The translations under genes and the position numbers were made by a program. From Cellulomonas sp. Leaf334 (GTDB lineage Bacteria > Actinomycetota > Actinomycetes > Actinomycetales > Cellulomonadaceae): 64,000 bases of DNA. The notes beneath the pieces were generated by a model. That model did no database searches. It was not told where the DNA came from and saw only the letters and a list, made by a program, of their open reading frames with translations. The stretch is taken from contig NZ_LMOO01000008.1 in assembly GCF_001424195.1 (NCBI RefSeq), positions 1 to 64,000 on the forward strand, read 5' to 3'. Below are positions 16,821-24,959 of the stretch, piece by piece. The first letter of the stretch is position 1; each line of letters opens with the position of its first letter.

Positions 16821-18301
16821 CCCATCACCCGTCCCGTCTTCTCGGTCTTGTCCCACACCGCGGTCGCCCCCCGCGCCTGCTTGACGTACGCGTCCAGGGT
16901 GATCGCGCACAGCACCGGACCGAAGCCCACCACGTACAGCAGAGGCGTGGCGAGCCACCGCACGGCACGGGACCGTTCGAGCAGCTTGACCACCCAGGCC
17001 AGCGCCATCGCGATGACCGACCACGAGTAGAGCGTCAGCGTCCACACCATCCTGCCGGTCTGGGACATCTCGAGTCCGAGCAGCGCGGGGATCCGCTCCT
17101 CCCAGAGGTTCGGGAACCAGGCGGCGCTCATCACCACCAGCGCGCCGAGCCCGGGGAAGACGAGCCCCTGCACCCAGGAGCGGCGCGCGGTCTCCCGGTC
17201 GAGCAGCAGGGTCACCGCGGTGATGAACACGTAGGCGGTCACCGCGACCCACCAGAAGCCCTGGAACACCTGCGTCGCCGTCACCTCGGCGACGAAGTAC
17301 AGACCGACCAGGCCCACGGCCGCGAACCCCATCGCGACGGGCAGCAGGTAGATCGCGAACCAGATGATCCCGAAGTCGACGTTGCCGAGGTTGTGCGTGC
17401 GGGACGGCCGGAACCACACGCGCCGGAAGTTGCGGGTGATCTGCACGTTGCCCCGGGCCCAGCGCACCCGCTGCTTCCACAGCGCGGTGACCGTGTCCGG
17501 CTCCTCCGCCAGCACGACGGCGGCCGGCTCGAACACGACGCGACGACCGCTGAGCTGCGTGAGGAACGTGGTGTACGTGTCCTCGGCGAGCGTGGAGGTG
17601 TCCACCTGCCCACCGACCGCCTCGAGGTTCTCGCGCGAGTGCAGCTGCGCACCGCCCGCGAGGCACGCCATGGCACCCATGATGTTCTGCGCGCGCCGGG
17701 CGGCGGCCTGCGCGGTCACGTACTCGTACCCGATGAAGCGGGCCACGCTGCCCGGCCGGCCGCTGCCCTCCCGGATGAACGCGGTGACGGCCCCGACCTT
17801 CTCGTCGGCGAGGTGCCGGGCCATGCGACGCAGCGAGTCCGGGCGGTAGATGACGTCGGCGTCCATGATGAGCAGCGCCTGCATCCAGTCGTCCGCCAGG
17901 GCGTACCGGATGCCGTGGTTGAGGGTGTGGGCCTTGCCCTGGCCGCCCTGCTCGCGACGCAGGTGCACGATGCGGTCGTCGTACTGCACCGCCTTGGCCC
18001 GGACCACGTCGGGGGTGTCGTCCGTGCTCGCGTCGTCCACCACGAAGACCCTCAACCGGTCCGGCGGGTACTGCAGGCTCATCAGCCGGTCGAGCGAGGC
18101 CGCCAGCACGGCGCCCTCGTTCCAGGCGGGCACGATGACGACGACGCGCGGCAGGTGCGGCGCGGCGTCGCGCAGGTGGTTGCGGAACGCGTGCACGGGG
18201 ACGAGCAGGTACTGGTAGAGCCCCGCGAGCACCGGGATGGCACCGATGCCGACGAGGGCGACGAGGACCGCGACGAGGACGCTCTGCCCGACATCGCTCA
18301 T
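16817..18301 (-). CDS. Processive family 2 glycosyltransferase, membrane-bound (PgaC/cellulose-synthase-like)
   Basis: 494 residues. One N-terminal membrane helix (about 7-30), a cytosolic GT2 domain, then about five C-terminal helices. The processive D,D,D,QxxRW signature is complete: VVDDAS, MDADV, LAEDTYTTF (catalytic base) and KQRVRWARGN. This architecture is shared with poly-N-acetylglucosamine, hyaluronan and cellulose-type synthases that extrude a polymer while building it. A PIG-L deacetylase in the same operon makes an N-acetylhexosamine polymer the attractive guess, but the sugar is not determined by sequence. Four-base overlaps tie it to the PHP gene before it and the small membrane protein after it. 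Confidence 0.9.
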   Translation of the reverse strand: MSDVGQSVLVAVLVALVGIGAIPVLAGLYQYLLVPVHAFRNHLRDAAPHLPRVVVIVPAWNEGAVLAASLDRLMSLQYPPDRLRVFVVDDASTDDTPDVVRAKAVQYDDRIVHLRREQGGQGKAHTLNHGIRYALADDWMQALLIMDADVIYRPDSLRRMARHLADEKVGAVTAFIREGSGRPGSVARFIGYEYVTAQAAARRAQNIMGAMACLAGGAQLHSRENLEAVGGQVDTSTLAEDTYTTFLTQLSGRRVVFEPAAVVLAEEPDTVTALWKQRVRWARGNVQITRNFRRVWFRPSRTHNLGNVDFGIIWFAIYLLPVAMGFAAVGLVGLYFVAEVTATQVFQGFWWVAVTAYVFITAVTLLLDRETARRSWVQGLVFPGLGALVVMSAAWFPNLWEERIPALLGLEMSQTGRMVWTLTLYSWSVIAMALAWVVKLLERSRAVRWLATPLLYVVGFGPVLCAITLDAYVKQARGATAVWDKTEKTGRVMG

Positions 18302-19008
18302 CCGCGCACCCAGTCGTAGGAGCCGACGTCGGCGGCCTGGTGCGCGTCGGTGGACGCGACGAGCAGCACCCCGGCGGCGCGCAGCCGGCCGGTGACGTGG
18401 GTCCTCGGGCAGTGCCACTTCTCGTTGACCTCGACGGGGGTGCCCGTCTCGACCGCGGCGACCGCGAGCGCGTCCAGCAGCTCGTCCGGGACGGCAGCCT
18501 CGGTGAGCCCGATCTTCGGCAGGATCGAGAACGGGTGCGCCAGCTGCGCGCGCCCGACGGCGTGCATCGCACGGATCGTGGCCGTGACCAGCATCTCGAC
18601 CACGTCCGCGGGGTCCAGCCCCGCCTCGATCCGCTCCCGGGTCGACCGTGGGCTCCACGGGCCGTCCGGGCCCGGGACCTGGTGGTCGGCGAGCAGGACA
18701 CGGTCGGGCCCGTGGGGTGCGCCGAGGGAGGCGAGCACCTCGGGCGGGGCGTCGACGGCGCCGGACGCGTCGAGGATCTTCGCCTCGACACCGGTGAGCA
18801 CCGTCAGGCCGTCGACGGCCGGCAGGGCACGGACCGCCGCGAGGAACTCCGGGACGTACGTCGTGGACACCCGCACGTGGTCGACCATGCGGATCGTGCG
18901 CAGCCCCACGGCCTGCGCGGCGGCGAGGTTCTCGGCGGGGGTGCTGACGGCGTCGTCGGAGAACGTCGAGTGGACGTGGTGGTCGCCGTCGAGGGACGGG
19001 CTCCTCAC
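18298..19008 (-). CDS. PHP-domain phosphoesterase
   Basis: 236 residues, soluble. Metal-binding motifs of the PHP family appear in order: HVHSTFSDD near the N-terminus, MVDHV, GVEAKI, LAHPF and STDAH near the C-terminus. PHP enzymes hydrolyse phosphate esters such as histidinol phosphate, or phosphate on sugars and proteins (including tyrosine-phosphate in capsule systems). Here it may process an intermediate of the glycan pathway or a phosphoprotein; the substrate is unknown. The GTG start lies ten bases after the ATP-grasp stop, and its stop overlaps the GT2 start (ATGA). Confidence 0.85.
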   Translation of the reverse strand: MRSPSLDGDHHVHSTFSDDAVSTPAENLAAAQAVGLRTIRMVDHVRVSTTYVPEFLAAVRALPAVDGLTVLTGVEAKILDASGAVDAPPEVLASLGAPHGPDRVLLADHQVPGPDGPWSPRSTRERIEAGLDPADVVEMLVTATIRAMHAVGRAQLAHPFSILPKIGLTEAAVPDELLDALAVAAVETGTPVEVNEKWHCPRTHVTGRLRAAGVLLVASTDAHQAADVGSYDWVRG

Positions 19009-19018
19009 CGGACTGCCC

Positions 19019-19987
19019 TCATGGGGCGGGGAGAATGTCGGCGATCGGGAGGAAGACGTCCTCCAGGTACCGCACGTTCGCGATCTCCTGGAAGTCGACG
19101 TGGTCGGGCACGGGCCGGCCGAGGACGGCGTCGAGCGTGAGCGACGGCATGTCGACGCCCGCCGCGATGGTCAGCGGCATCGCGCCCGGGAACCGGGGGT
19201 TCACCTCGAGCAGGGCCGGGCAACCGTCGGCGTCCCGCTTGAGCTGGACGTTGGCGACCGTCGTGAGCCCGATCGCGCGGGCCACCGCCGAGGCGGTCTC
19301 GATCAGCTCGTCGTCGTGCACGGTCACCCCGGCGACCGCGACCCCGGAGTCCACCCGCAGCCGCGCGCGCGGCACCGCCGCGATCACCCGGCCGTCGAGC
19401 CCCGCCAGGACGTCGACCGAGTACTCGTCGCCGGGCAGGAGCTCCTGGACCAGCAGGTCCTCCTCGGCGTCGTGCACGGCGTCGAGCTCGGCCTGCGTCC
19501 CGACGAGCCGGACCCCGCGCGACCCGGCGCCGCGGCGGGGCTTGACGATGACGGGGAAGTCCCAGCCGGACACCGCCTGCGGTGTGCCGACCAGCTCGGT
19601 GCGCGGCACCCGCACCGTCCGGGCGCACGCGGCGGCGAGCGCCAGCTTGTCGAGGCACGTCTCGAGCGTGTGCAGCGCGGGCGACGCGAGGATGGTGCCG
19701 TCGGCCAGCAGCTCGTCACGCACGGCGGCGAGCTTGGGCAGCTCGACGTCGACCGTCGGGAAGAGCACGTCGACGCGTTCGTCGCGGCAGATCCCCCGCA
19801 CGACGTCGACGAAGTGCTCGGCCCGGCCGGCGGGCACGAGGTGCCGGGACCCGGCGTCCACCAGGTACAGCGCACTGGCCCACCGGTCCATGTCCGCGGC
19901 GATCACCTCGACGTCTCCGCGGCGGAGCAGCGAGCGGATCACAGCGACCCCCGCGGGCCCTCCGGCACCCGTGACCAGGACCCTCAT
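19019..19987 (-). CDS. ATP-grasp ligase (carbamoyl-phosphate-synthase-like)
   Basis: 322 residues. An N-terminal Rossmann-like segment opens with MRVLVTGAGGPAGVAVIRSL, followed by the ATP-grasp core: FPVIVKPRRGAGSRGV (ATP-binding lysine and glycine loop), LVQELLPGDEYSVDVLAG, and LLEVNPRFPGAMPL with the Glu and Asn metal ligands. Such enzymes form amide or acyl-phosphate bonds, often attaching amino acids to sugars, lipids or peptides. In this operon it could add an amino acid or other acid to the amine exposed by the deacetylase; that is inference. Its ATG overlaps the upstream stop by four bases. Confidence 0.87.
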   Translation of the reverse strand: MRVLVTGAGGPAGVAVIRSLLRRGDVEVIAADMDRWASALYLVDAGSRHLVPAGRAEHFVDVVRGICRDERVDVLFPTVDVELPKLAAVRDELLADGTILASPALHTLETCLDKLALAAACARTVRVPRTELVGTPQAVSGWDFPVIVKPRRGAGSRGVRLVGTQAELDAVHDAEEDLLVQELLPGDEYSVDVLAGLDGRVIAAVPRARLRVDSGVAVAGVTVHDDELIETASAVARAIGLTTVANVQLKRDADGCPALLEVNPRFPGAMPLTIAAGVDMPSLTLDAVLGRPVPDHVDFQEIANVRYLEDVFLPIADILPAP

Positions 19988-21066
19988 GCGTGACCTCCGC
20001 GCTCGTCGACGATGTCGGACGCGGGGGCTGCGGTGACGCCGGCCGCCCTCGCCTTGGTGCTGAGCATCGCGGCCGCGCGCACCATCTCCAGCGGCTCGGC
20101 GTACTGCTGGCCGCCGCCGAACCGCGACCAGTAGCGGGCGGTGGCGCGCACGAGGTCCGGATCCATGTAGTCGCGGTGCGACTGCGACTCGAAGGCCGCC
20201 AGCATCTGCAGCTTGGCCTCGATGAACCCGTCCACGGGGACGAAGCGGGTGGGCCGGAAGTCGATGGTCGACGACGGGCTCTGGAAGCACGCGAGCGACG
20301 GGACGCGGCGGGCGGCGACGTCGACGGCCTGCCGGACCGCGCGGTGGTCCTGGTGCCGGTCGTGCTCGGTGTGCGTGTAGACGACGGAGGGCTCGACCTC
20401 CCGGATGAGCTCCTCGATCGTCGTGATGACGCCGCCCGCGGGGTCGAGGCGCGTGTCCTCGTAGTCGTGCAGGTAGAGGCGCGCCCCGATGACGCCGGCC
20501 GCGGCGAGCGCCTCGTGGCGACGGAGCTGCACGTCTCCCCCGATGGCCCCGCTGGACAGCGTGAGGATGACGACGGTGTCACCGGCCGCACGGTGGGACG
20601 CGAGCGTCGCGCCGACGCCGATCTCCACGTCGTCGGGGTGCGCCCCCACGGCGAGCACGGTCTCCGTGGGGCCCTCGGCGGCGCGCTTCGCGCGACCTTC
20701 GACCGCGAGCGCGGTGATCCGTTCCAGGAGGGTCGCGGCGGCGACGGGCTTGACCAGGAACTCGTCGGCGTCGCGACGCAGCGCCTCGACGGCGTAGTCC
20801 ACGCTGGCGAACGCCGTCATGACGGCGACGGGGGTGCCGGCCGCGCGCGAGCGCAGCTCCACCAGCAGCTCGAGCCCGCTCATGCCGGGCATCTGGATGT
20901 CCGTCAGCACCACGTCGAACGTGTTCGCTGCGACCTCCGCGAGTGCGGACATCGGCTCGTGCACGACGGTCACGTCCATGCCGCCGCGACGCTCCAGCAC
21001 CGTGCGCACGTACTGCGCGGTGTCGGCGTCGTCCTCGACGACCAGCACCCTGATCTGCTCGCTCAC
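19984..21066 (-). CDS. Response-regulator receiver fused to a PIG-L (GlcNAc deacetylase-type) domain
   Basis: 360 residues, two domains. Residues about 5-120 are a complete receiver: acidic pair 12-13, phosphoacceptor Asp56 in VLTDIQMPGMSG, Thr84 and Lys106. Residues about 136-330 are a PIG-L/LmbE deacetylase with the zinc motif AHPDD (142-146) and the third ligand in RHQDHRAV. PIG-L enzymes remove acetyl groups from N-acetylhexosaminyl substrates such as GlcNAc-inositol or lipid-linked sugars. The fusion implies deacetylation controlled by phosphorylation, with the operon's own kinase as obvious donor. The GTG start is supported by GGAGGG 11 bases upstream. It heads the seven-gene operon. 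Confidence 0.92.
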   Translation of the reverse strand: MSEQIRVLVVEDDADTAQYVRTVLERRGGMDVTVVHEPMSALAEVAANTFDVVLTDIQMPGMSGLELLVELRSRAAGTPVAVMTAFASVDYAVEALRRDADEFLVKPVAAATLLERITALAVEGRAKRAAEGPTETVLAVGAHPDDVEIGVGATLASHRAAGDTVVILTLSSGAIGGDVQLRRHEALAAAGVIGARLYLHDYEDTRLDPAGGVITTIEELIREVEPSVVYTHTEHDRHQDHRAVRQAVDVAARRVPSLACFQSPSSTIDFRPTRFVPVDGFIEAKLQMLAAFESQSHRDYMDPDLVRATARYWSRFGGGQQYAEPLEMVRAAAMLSTKARAAGVTAAPASDIVDERGGHA

Positions 21067-21105
21067 CCCGAGTCGCCCTCCCCAGCCGGCCGGTGTCCGA
21101 CCCAC

Positions 21106-21111
21106 GTTATA
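21106..21111 (-). promoter_or_regulatory. Candidate -10 of the seven-gene kinase-glycan operon
   Basis: TATAAC on the minus strand, 40 bases before the GTG of the receiver-PIG-L gene, is the only AT-rich hexamer in this stretch. No clear -35 is seen at 17-18 bases (ATGAGC), so an alternative sigma factor or an activator may be needed. Confidence 0.45.
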
Positions 21112-21232
21112 GGGCGCCTCGGGCTACGGCTCATCGGGGCTCGCGGGTCACCCGACCGATCCGGACCTGGACACGTGCCCGTCGGGGACTGGCGGGAATA
21201 GGTTGCGGGTGCCCCCTGTTGAGCGGCAAGTA

Positions 21233-21246
21233 CATGCAAACGCATG
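21233..21246 (+). promoter_or_regulatory. Inverted repeat CATGC-AAAC-GCATG
   Basis: A perfect 5+5 inverted repeat 27 bases before the flavin monooxygenase start, in a locally AT-richer segment, and a likely operator for the two-gene flavin operon. The cognate regulator is not in the window. Confidence 0.45.
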
Positions 21247-21273
21247 AACCTTCTTCACTGAGCGAGGCGCGAG

Positions 21274-22428
21274 ATGCAGTTCGGGATCTTCACCGTCGGC
21301 GACGTCACCACCGACCCGACGACCGGCCGGACGCCGGACGACACGGAGCGGGTGCGCAACATGCTCACCATCGCCCAGCACGCCGACCAGGCGGGTCTGG
21401 ACGTCTTCGCGACCGGCGAGCACCACAACCCGCCGTTCGTCCCCTCGTCGCCCACCACCATGCTCGGCTACCTCGCGGGCACGACGAAGAACATCATCCT
21501 GTCGACCGCGACCACTCTGATCACCACGAACGACCCGGTCCGGCTGGCCGAGGAGTACGCGATGCTCCAGGTCATCTCCGACGGCCGCATGGACCTCATG
21601 ATGGGCCGCGGCAACACCGGCCCCGTCTACCCGTGGTTCGGCCAGGACATCCGCCAGGGCATCCCGCTGGCCATCGAGAACTACGCGCTGCTGCGTCGCC
21701 TCTGGGAGGAGGACGTCGTGGACTGGCAGGGCAAGTTCCGCACCCCGCTGCAGGGCTTCACGTCGACCCCGCGGCCGCTCGACGGCGTCCCGCCGTTCGT
21801 GTGGCACGGCTCGATCCGCAGCCCCGAGATCGCCGAGCAGGCCGCCTACTACGGTGACGGCTTCCTGCACAACGCGATCTTCTGGCCGCTCGAGCACGCC
21901 GCGCAGATGGTGAAGTTCTACCGCGAGCGCTACGAGCACTACGGGCACGGGCAGGCGGACCAGGCCATCGTCGGGCTCGGCGGGCAGGTGTTCATGAACA
22001 AGATCTCGCAGGACGCCGTGAAGCAGTTCCGGCCCTACTTCGACAACGCGCCCGTCTACGGGCACGGACCGTCGATGGAGGACTTCGTGCGCGACACCCC
22101 GCTGACCGTCGGCAGCCCGCAGCAGGTCATCGACCGCTACGGGAAGTTCCGCGACCAGGTCGGGCACTACCAGCGGCAGATGTTCCTCATGGACCACGCG
22201 GGCCTCCCGCTGAAGACCGTGCTGGAGCAGATCGACATCCTCGCGACCGAGGTCGTCCCGGTGCTGCGCGCCGAGGCCGAGTCCGCCCGCCCGGCGCACG
22301 TGCCGGCGAACCCCCCGTCGCACGCCTCCCGTGTCGCCGCAGCGAAGGCCGCGGGTACGGTGCACGAGCAGGTCGTCGCCGAGGACACCTTCACCGGTCT
22401 TCGCGCCGAAGACTCGCTCTCTTCTTGA
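21274..22428 (+). CDS. LLM-class flavin-dependent monooxygenase (luciferase-like, CE1758 type)
   Basis: 384 residues, TIM-barrel. Typical segments are QFGIFTVGDVTTDP at the N-terminus, FATGEHHNPPF (near residue 45), LSTATTLITTNDPVRLAEEYA, and MDLMMGRGNTGPVYPWFG. These enzymes use reduced flavin and oxygen to oxidise a substrate and need a partner reductase, which is encoded 20 bases downstream. The C-terminal 40 residues are Ala/Glu-rich and probably flexible. The physiological substrate is unknown. GAGGCGAG precedes the ATG. Confidence 0.9.
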   Translation: MQFGIFTVGDVTTDPTTGRTPDDTERVRNMLTIAQHADQAGLDVFATGEHHNPPFVPSSPTTMLGYLAGTTKNIILSTATTLITTNDPVRLAEEYAMLQVISDGRMDLMMGRGNTGPVYPWFGQDIRQGIPLAIENYALLRRLWEEDVVDWQGKFRTPLQGFTSTPRPLDGVPPFVWHGSIRSPEIAEQAAYYGDGFLHNAIFWPLEHAAQMVKFYRERYEHYGHGQADQAIVGLGGQVFMNKISQDAVKQFRPYFDNAPVYGHGPSMEDFVRDTPLTVGSPQQVIDRYGKFRDQVGHYQRQMFLMDHAGLPLKTVLEQIDILATEVVPVLRAEAESARPAHVPANPPSHASRVAAAKAAGTVHEQVVAEDTFTGLRAEDSLSS

Positions 22429-22448
22429 TGTTCGGGAAAGGCTTCACG

Positions 22449-23069
22449 ATGAGCACCCGCTCCATCGTCGTCATCTCGGCCGGGCTGTCCCAGCCGTCGT
22501 CCACGCGCCTGCTGGCCGACCGCCTCGCCGACGCCACCGTCACCGAGCTCGCCGCCCGCGGCATCACCGCGCAGGTCGAGCACGTGGAGCTGCGCGACGT
22601 CGCCCACGAGGTCGTCAACATGACGCTCTCCGGCTTCGCCTCCGGCCCGCTCAAGGACGTCCTCGAGAAGGTCACCGCCGCCGACGGCGTCATCGCCGTC
22701 ACGCCGATCTTCTCCGCGTCGTACTCCGGGCTGTTCAAGTCGTTCGTCGACATCCTCGACAAGGACGCCCTCGTCGGGCGGCCCGTGCTCGTGGGCGCGA
22801 CCGGCGGCACCGGCCGGCACTCGCTGGCGCTGGAGTACGCGCTGCGCCCGCTGTTCGCGTACCTGCGGGCCGACGTCGCCGGGACCGCCGTGTTCGCGGC
22901 CACCGACGACTGGGCCGACGGGGGCGGCGACGACGTCAACCCGCTCCCCCAGCGCATCCGTCGCGCCGGGCGGGAGCTCGCCGAGATGGTCGCCGACCGC
23001 GAGCCGTCCGCACCCGTGGGGCTCTACGACGCGGTGCCGTCGTTCGAGCAGCTCCTCGGCGGCGCCTGA
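22449..23069 (+). CDS. NADPH-dependent FMN reductase (CE1759 type), partner of the monooxygenase
   Basis: 206 residues, flavodoxin-like fold. ISAGLSQPSSTRLLADRL at the N-terminus is the phosphate-binding loop for FMN, and VTPIFSASYSGLFKSFVD is the family's second signature. It supplies reduced FMN to the LLM enzyme. GGGAAAGG nine bases before ATG 22449 selects this start over the ATG at 22428 that overlaps the upstream stop. A strong hairpin follows the gene. Confidence 0.9.
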   Translation: MSTRSIVVISAGLSQPSSTRLLADRLADATVTELAARGITAQVEHVELRDVAHEVVNMTLSGFASGPLKDVLEKVTAADGVIAVTPIFSASYSGLFKSFVDILDKDALVGRPVLVGATGGTGRHSLALEYALRPLFAYLRADVAGTAVFAATDDWADGGGDDVNPLPQRIRRAGRELAEMVADREPSAPVGLYDAVPSFEQLLGGA

Positions 23070-23085
23070 CCACCTGGTGCACGAC

Positions 23086-23119
23086 ACGACGGCCCGACGC
23101 GCTCGCGTCGGGCCGTCGT
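23086..23119 (+). terminator. Terminator of the flavin oxidoreductase operon
   Basis: A perfect 15-base-pair stem (23086-23100 with 23105-23119) with loop GCTC, starting 16 bases after the FMN reductase stop. Confidence 0.85.
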
Positions 23120-23133
23120 CACGTCTGCGTGCA

Positions 23134-23180
23134 CGACGACGGCGAGGACCTCGGAGGGGGAAGGGTCCTCGCCGTCGTCG
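23134..23180 (-). terminator. Second terminator, probably for the minus-strand HesB-like gene
   Basis: A perfect 17-base-pair stem (23134-23150 with 23164-23180), 13-base loop. It lies 55 bases past the stop of the minus-strand gene at 23236, back to back with the previous hairpin. Confidence 0.75.
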
Positions 23181-23235
23181 TCGGCCCGAGCGGGCTCCTA
23201 GGCCCGCCTCACGCTCGCGTCGTTCGTTCGCGTCG

Positions 23236-23511
23236 TCACTGCGGGCCGAGCGTGAACATCGTGCCGTCCGGGGCCGGCTCCACGTCCAGGCGCTGGTCGG
23301 CGAGCGTCACGGACGCCTCGGGATCCACGTACACCCGGGTCGACCCGTCGGTCACGACGTCGTCGCCCGGGAACGGCTCCGGGACGAGCGCCAGCGCGAA
23401 GCCGCCGGCCTCCTGCTGCGCGATCCGCAGGCCTCCGGTCTCGTCGGGCAGACCGGCCTTCGTCGTGAGCGTGTGGACAGCGGTACGGGCGGTGTCGGTC
23501 AGGGTGAGCAC
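23236..23511 (-). CDS. HesB/IscA-like small protein without cysteines
   Basis: 91 residues. LTLTDTARTAVHTLTTKAGLP and GGLRIAQQEAGGFALALVPEP resemble the beta-sandwich of HesB/IscA proteins, which carry iron or Fe-S clusters on three cysteines. This protein has no cysteine at all, so a classical cluster role is excluded. Such proteins are common in actinobacteria and are annotated as Fe-S biosynthesis-like without proof. GTG 23511 has AGGAG about ten bases upstream; the open frame extends further 5' without coding character. It is divergent from the DUF1801 gene. Confidence 0.7.
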   Translation of the reverse strand: MLTLTDTARTAVHTLTTKAGLPDETGGLRIAQQEAGGFALALVPEPFPGDDVVTDGSTRVYVDPEASVTLADQRLDVEPAPDGTMFTLGPQ

Positions 23512-23717
23512 AAGGCTCTCCTCTCGGTTGCCGGTGGCGCCACCCTCGCGGGCGGCTCGATCGGACGTCTCCACCGTGCTCAGGTCCGGGCCCGCGGTGC
23601 AACCCGAGGTCCGCTGGGCGAGACCTCGGGTGTCCAGACCGCTCCTGGGGTCGCACACCTCGTGGCGCCGCCCTACCCTGCGCACTATCGGCGTGTCGTG
23701 CATCCCCAGGAGGAGCC

Positions 23718-24092
23718 ATGGTCCGCGAGGGCTACCCCGCCACCACCGTCGAGGAGTACCTCGACGCCGTCCCGCCCGAGCAGGGCGCGGCTTTGCGCCT
23801 CGTGCGCGACCGGCTGCTCGAGGTCGTCCCCGACGCCGAGCAGGTCATCTCGTACCAGGTGCCCACGATCCGGTACCGCGGGACCGGGCTCGTCGCACTG
23901 TCCGTCGCGAGGACGCACTGCAGCCTGCACCTCATGAGCCCGCCGCTGGCGACGTCGCTGGCCGGGGTGCTCGACGAGGGGAAGCTGTCCGGCGCAACCC
24001 TGCAGTTCGACGCCGACGCGCCGCTGAGCGCCGCGACCGTGCGACTCATCGCCGAGCGGCGCATGGCGGAGGTGGACGCGCGGCTCGGCTGA
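23718..24092 (+). CDS. DUF1801 (YdhG-like) protein
   Basis: 124 residues. TTVEEYLDAVPPEQGAALRLVRDRL, then ISYQVPTIRYRG and HLMSPPLA are the conserved blocks of DUF1801, a small alpha-beta domain of unknown function sometimes linked to iron. AGGAGGAGCC precedes the ATG. It is monocistronic. Confidence 0.88.
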   Translation: MVREGYPATTVEEYLDAVPPEQGAALRLVRDRLLEVVPDAEQVISYQVPTIRYRGTGLVALSVARTHCSLHLMSPPLATSLAGVLDEGKLSGATLQFDADAPLSAATVRLIAERRMAEVDARLG

Positions 24093-24120
24093 GGTTGGCC
24101 CTGTCGCTTCGGCGGCCCGG

Positions 24121-24156
24121 CCCGGCTCGGCTCGGCGTCCCGGCTCGGCTCACCGT
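24121..24156. repeat. Two imperfect 18-base tandem repeats
   Basis: 24121-24138 and 24139-24156 differ at two positions. The second copy reaches into the 3' end of the M15 peptidase gene. Probably slippage in GC-rich sequence. Confidence 0.7.
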
Positions 24157-24902
24157 CCCGACGGCGAGAAGTGCTGGTAGTCCACCGGGGAGTCCCAGTC
24201 GCCGCCCCAGAGCCACCCGACCGCGGCGAACGCGGCGACCACCTCGTCGCCGGAGTGGATCACCCCCGGGCTGTCGGGACGGCTCACGAACGCCCGTCCC
24301 GCCCGGGGCCCCACCGACGAGCCCGACACGTACGGGTTCTCCACCGGGTTCACGTCGATCGCCCGGCCGTACGCGTGCTCCGACCAGCCCGTGCCGCCGG
24401 TGATGGCCCGGCAGTTGAACGCGGACGTGTTGTCCGCGTCCATCGACGCGTCGTCACTGGCGCCGAAGTCGTCGACCAGTCGCATCGACCGGACGGGGTA
24501 GCCCGCCACGAACAGCGCGCGGAACACCGTGACCATCGCCTCCGCCGCATCGGCGTGCACCACGAGCTCCCCCTGGACCTTCGCGCCGTCGAAGTCGCGG
24601 TGGGTGACCGTGACGTACCGGAGGTCCTCCAGCGGGACCGGGCACCCCGGGCGCCACGACGGTTCCATGCGAGCGGCCAGCTCCGGCGTGATCTCGGAGA
24701 CGGAGGACGTGAAGTCCGGCGGCGGCAGGGCGACGACGGGAGCGTCGGGGACGTCCGCGACCGGCGGGGCCGTCACCGGTGCCGCGCTCGGAGCCGCCGA
24801 CGCCGCCGTCGGCGCCGTGGTCGGCGCGCGGCTCGCCTGCGACGACGCGCAGGACGCGCACAGCACGGCGACCAGCACGACGACGCCCAGCCGACCCCTC
24901 AT
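24150..24902 (-). CDS. Secreted M15-family (VanY/CwlK-like) peptidoglycan peptidase
   Basis: 250 residues. The N-terminal hydrophobic segment ends in CASCASS, a poor lipobox, so it is either a lipoprotein or a secreted protein. A Thr/Ala/Pro-rich linker (about 25-65) leads to the M15 domain: RSMRLVDDFGASDDASMDADNTSAFNCR, the zinc motif SEHAYGRAIDVNP (His and Asp ligands) and DYQHFSPSGR with the third His. M15 enzymes cut peptide cross-links or stems of the cell wall. Minus-strand GATAGT seven bases before ATG 24902 suggests a leaderless transcript and supports this start over the upstream in-frame one at 24944. Confidence 0.85.
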   Translation of the reverse strand: MRGRLGVVVLVAVLCASCASSQASRAPTTAPTAASAAPSAAPVTAPPVADVPDAPVVALPPPDFTSSVSEITPELAARMEPSWRPGCPVPLEDLRYVTVTHRDFDGAKVQGELVVHADAAEAMVTVFRALFVAGYPVRSMRLVDDFGASDDASMDADNTSAFNCRAITGGTGWSEHAYGRAIDVNPVENPYVSGSSVGPRAGRAFVSRPDSPGVIHSGDEVVAAFAAVGWLWGGDWDSPVDYQHFSPSGR

Positions 24903-24959
24903 GCCACCCACTATCCCGCGACCCGCGTCGCCCGGTCGCTCCATGCGTGGCAGCCGCGC

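Noticed and set aside
21148..22365. Minus-strand open frame of about 405 codons opposite the flavin monooxygenase
   Set aside because: Composition is that of a shadow frame and the LLM enzyme on the plus strand is unmistakable.
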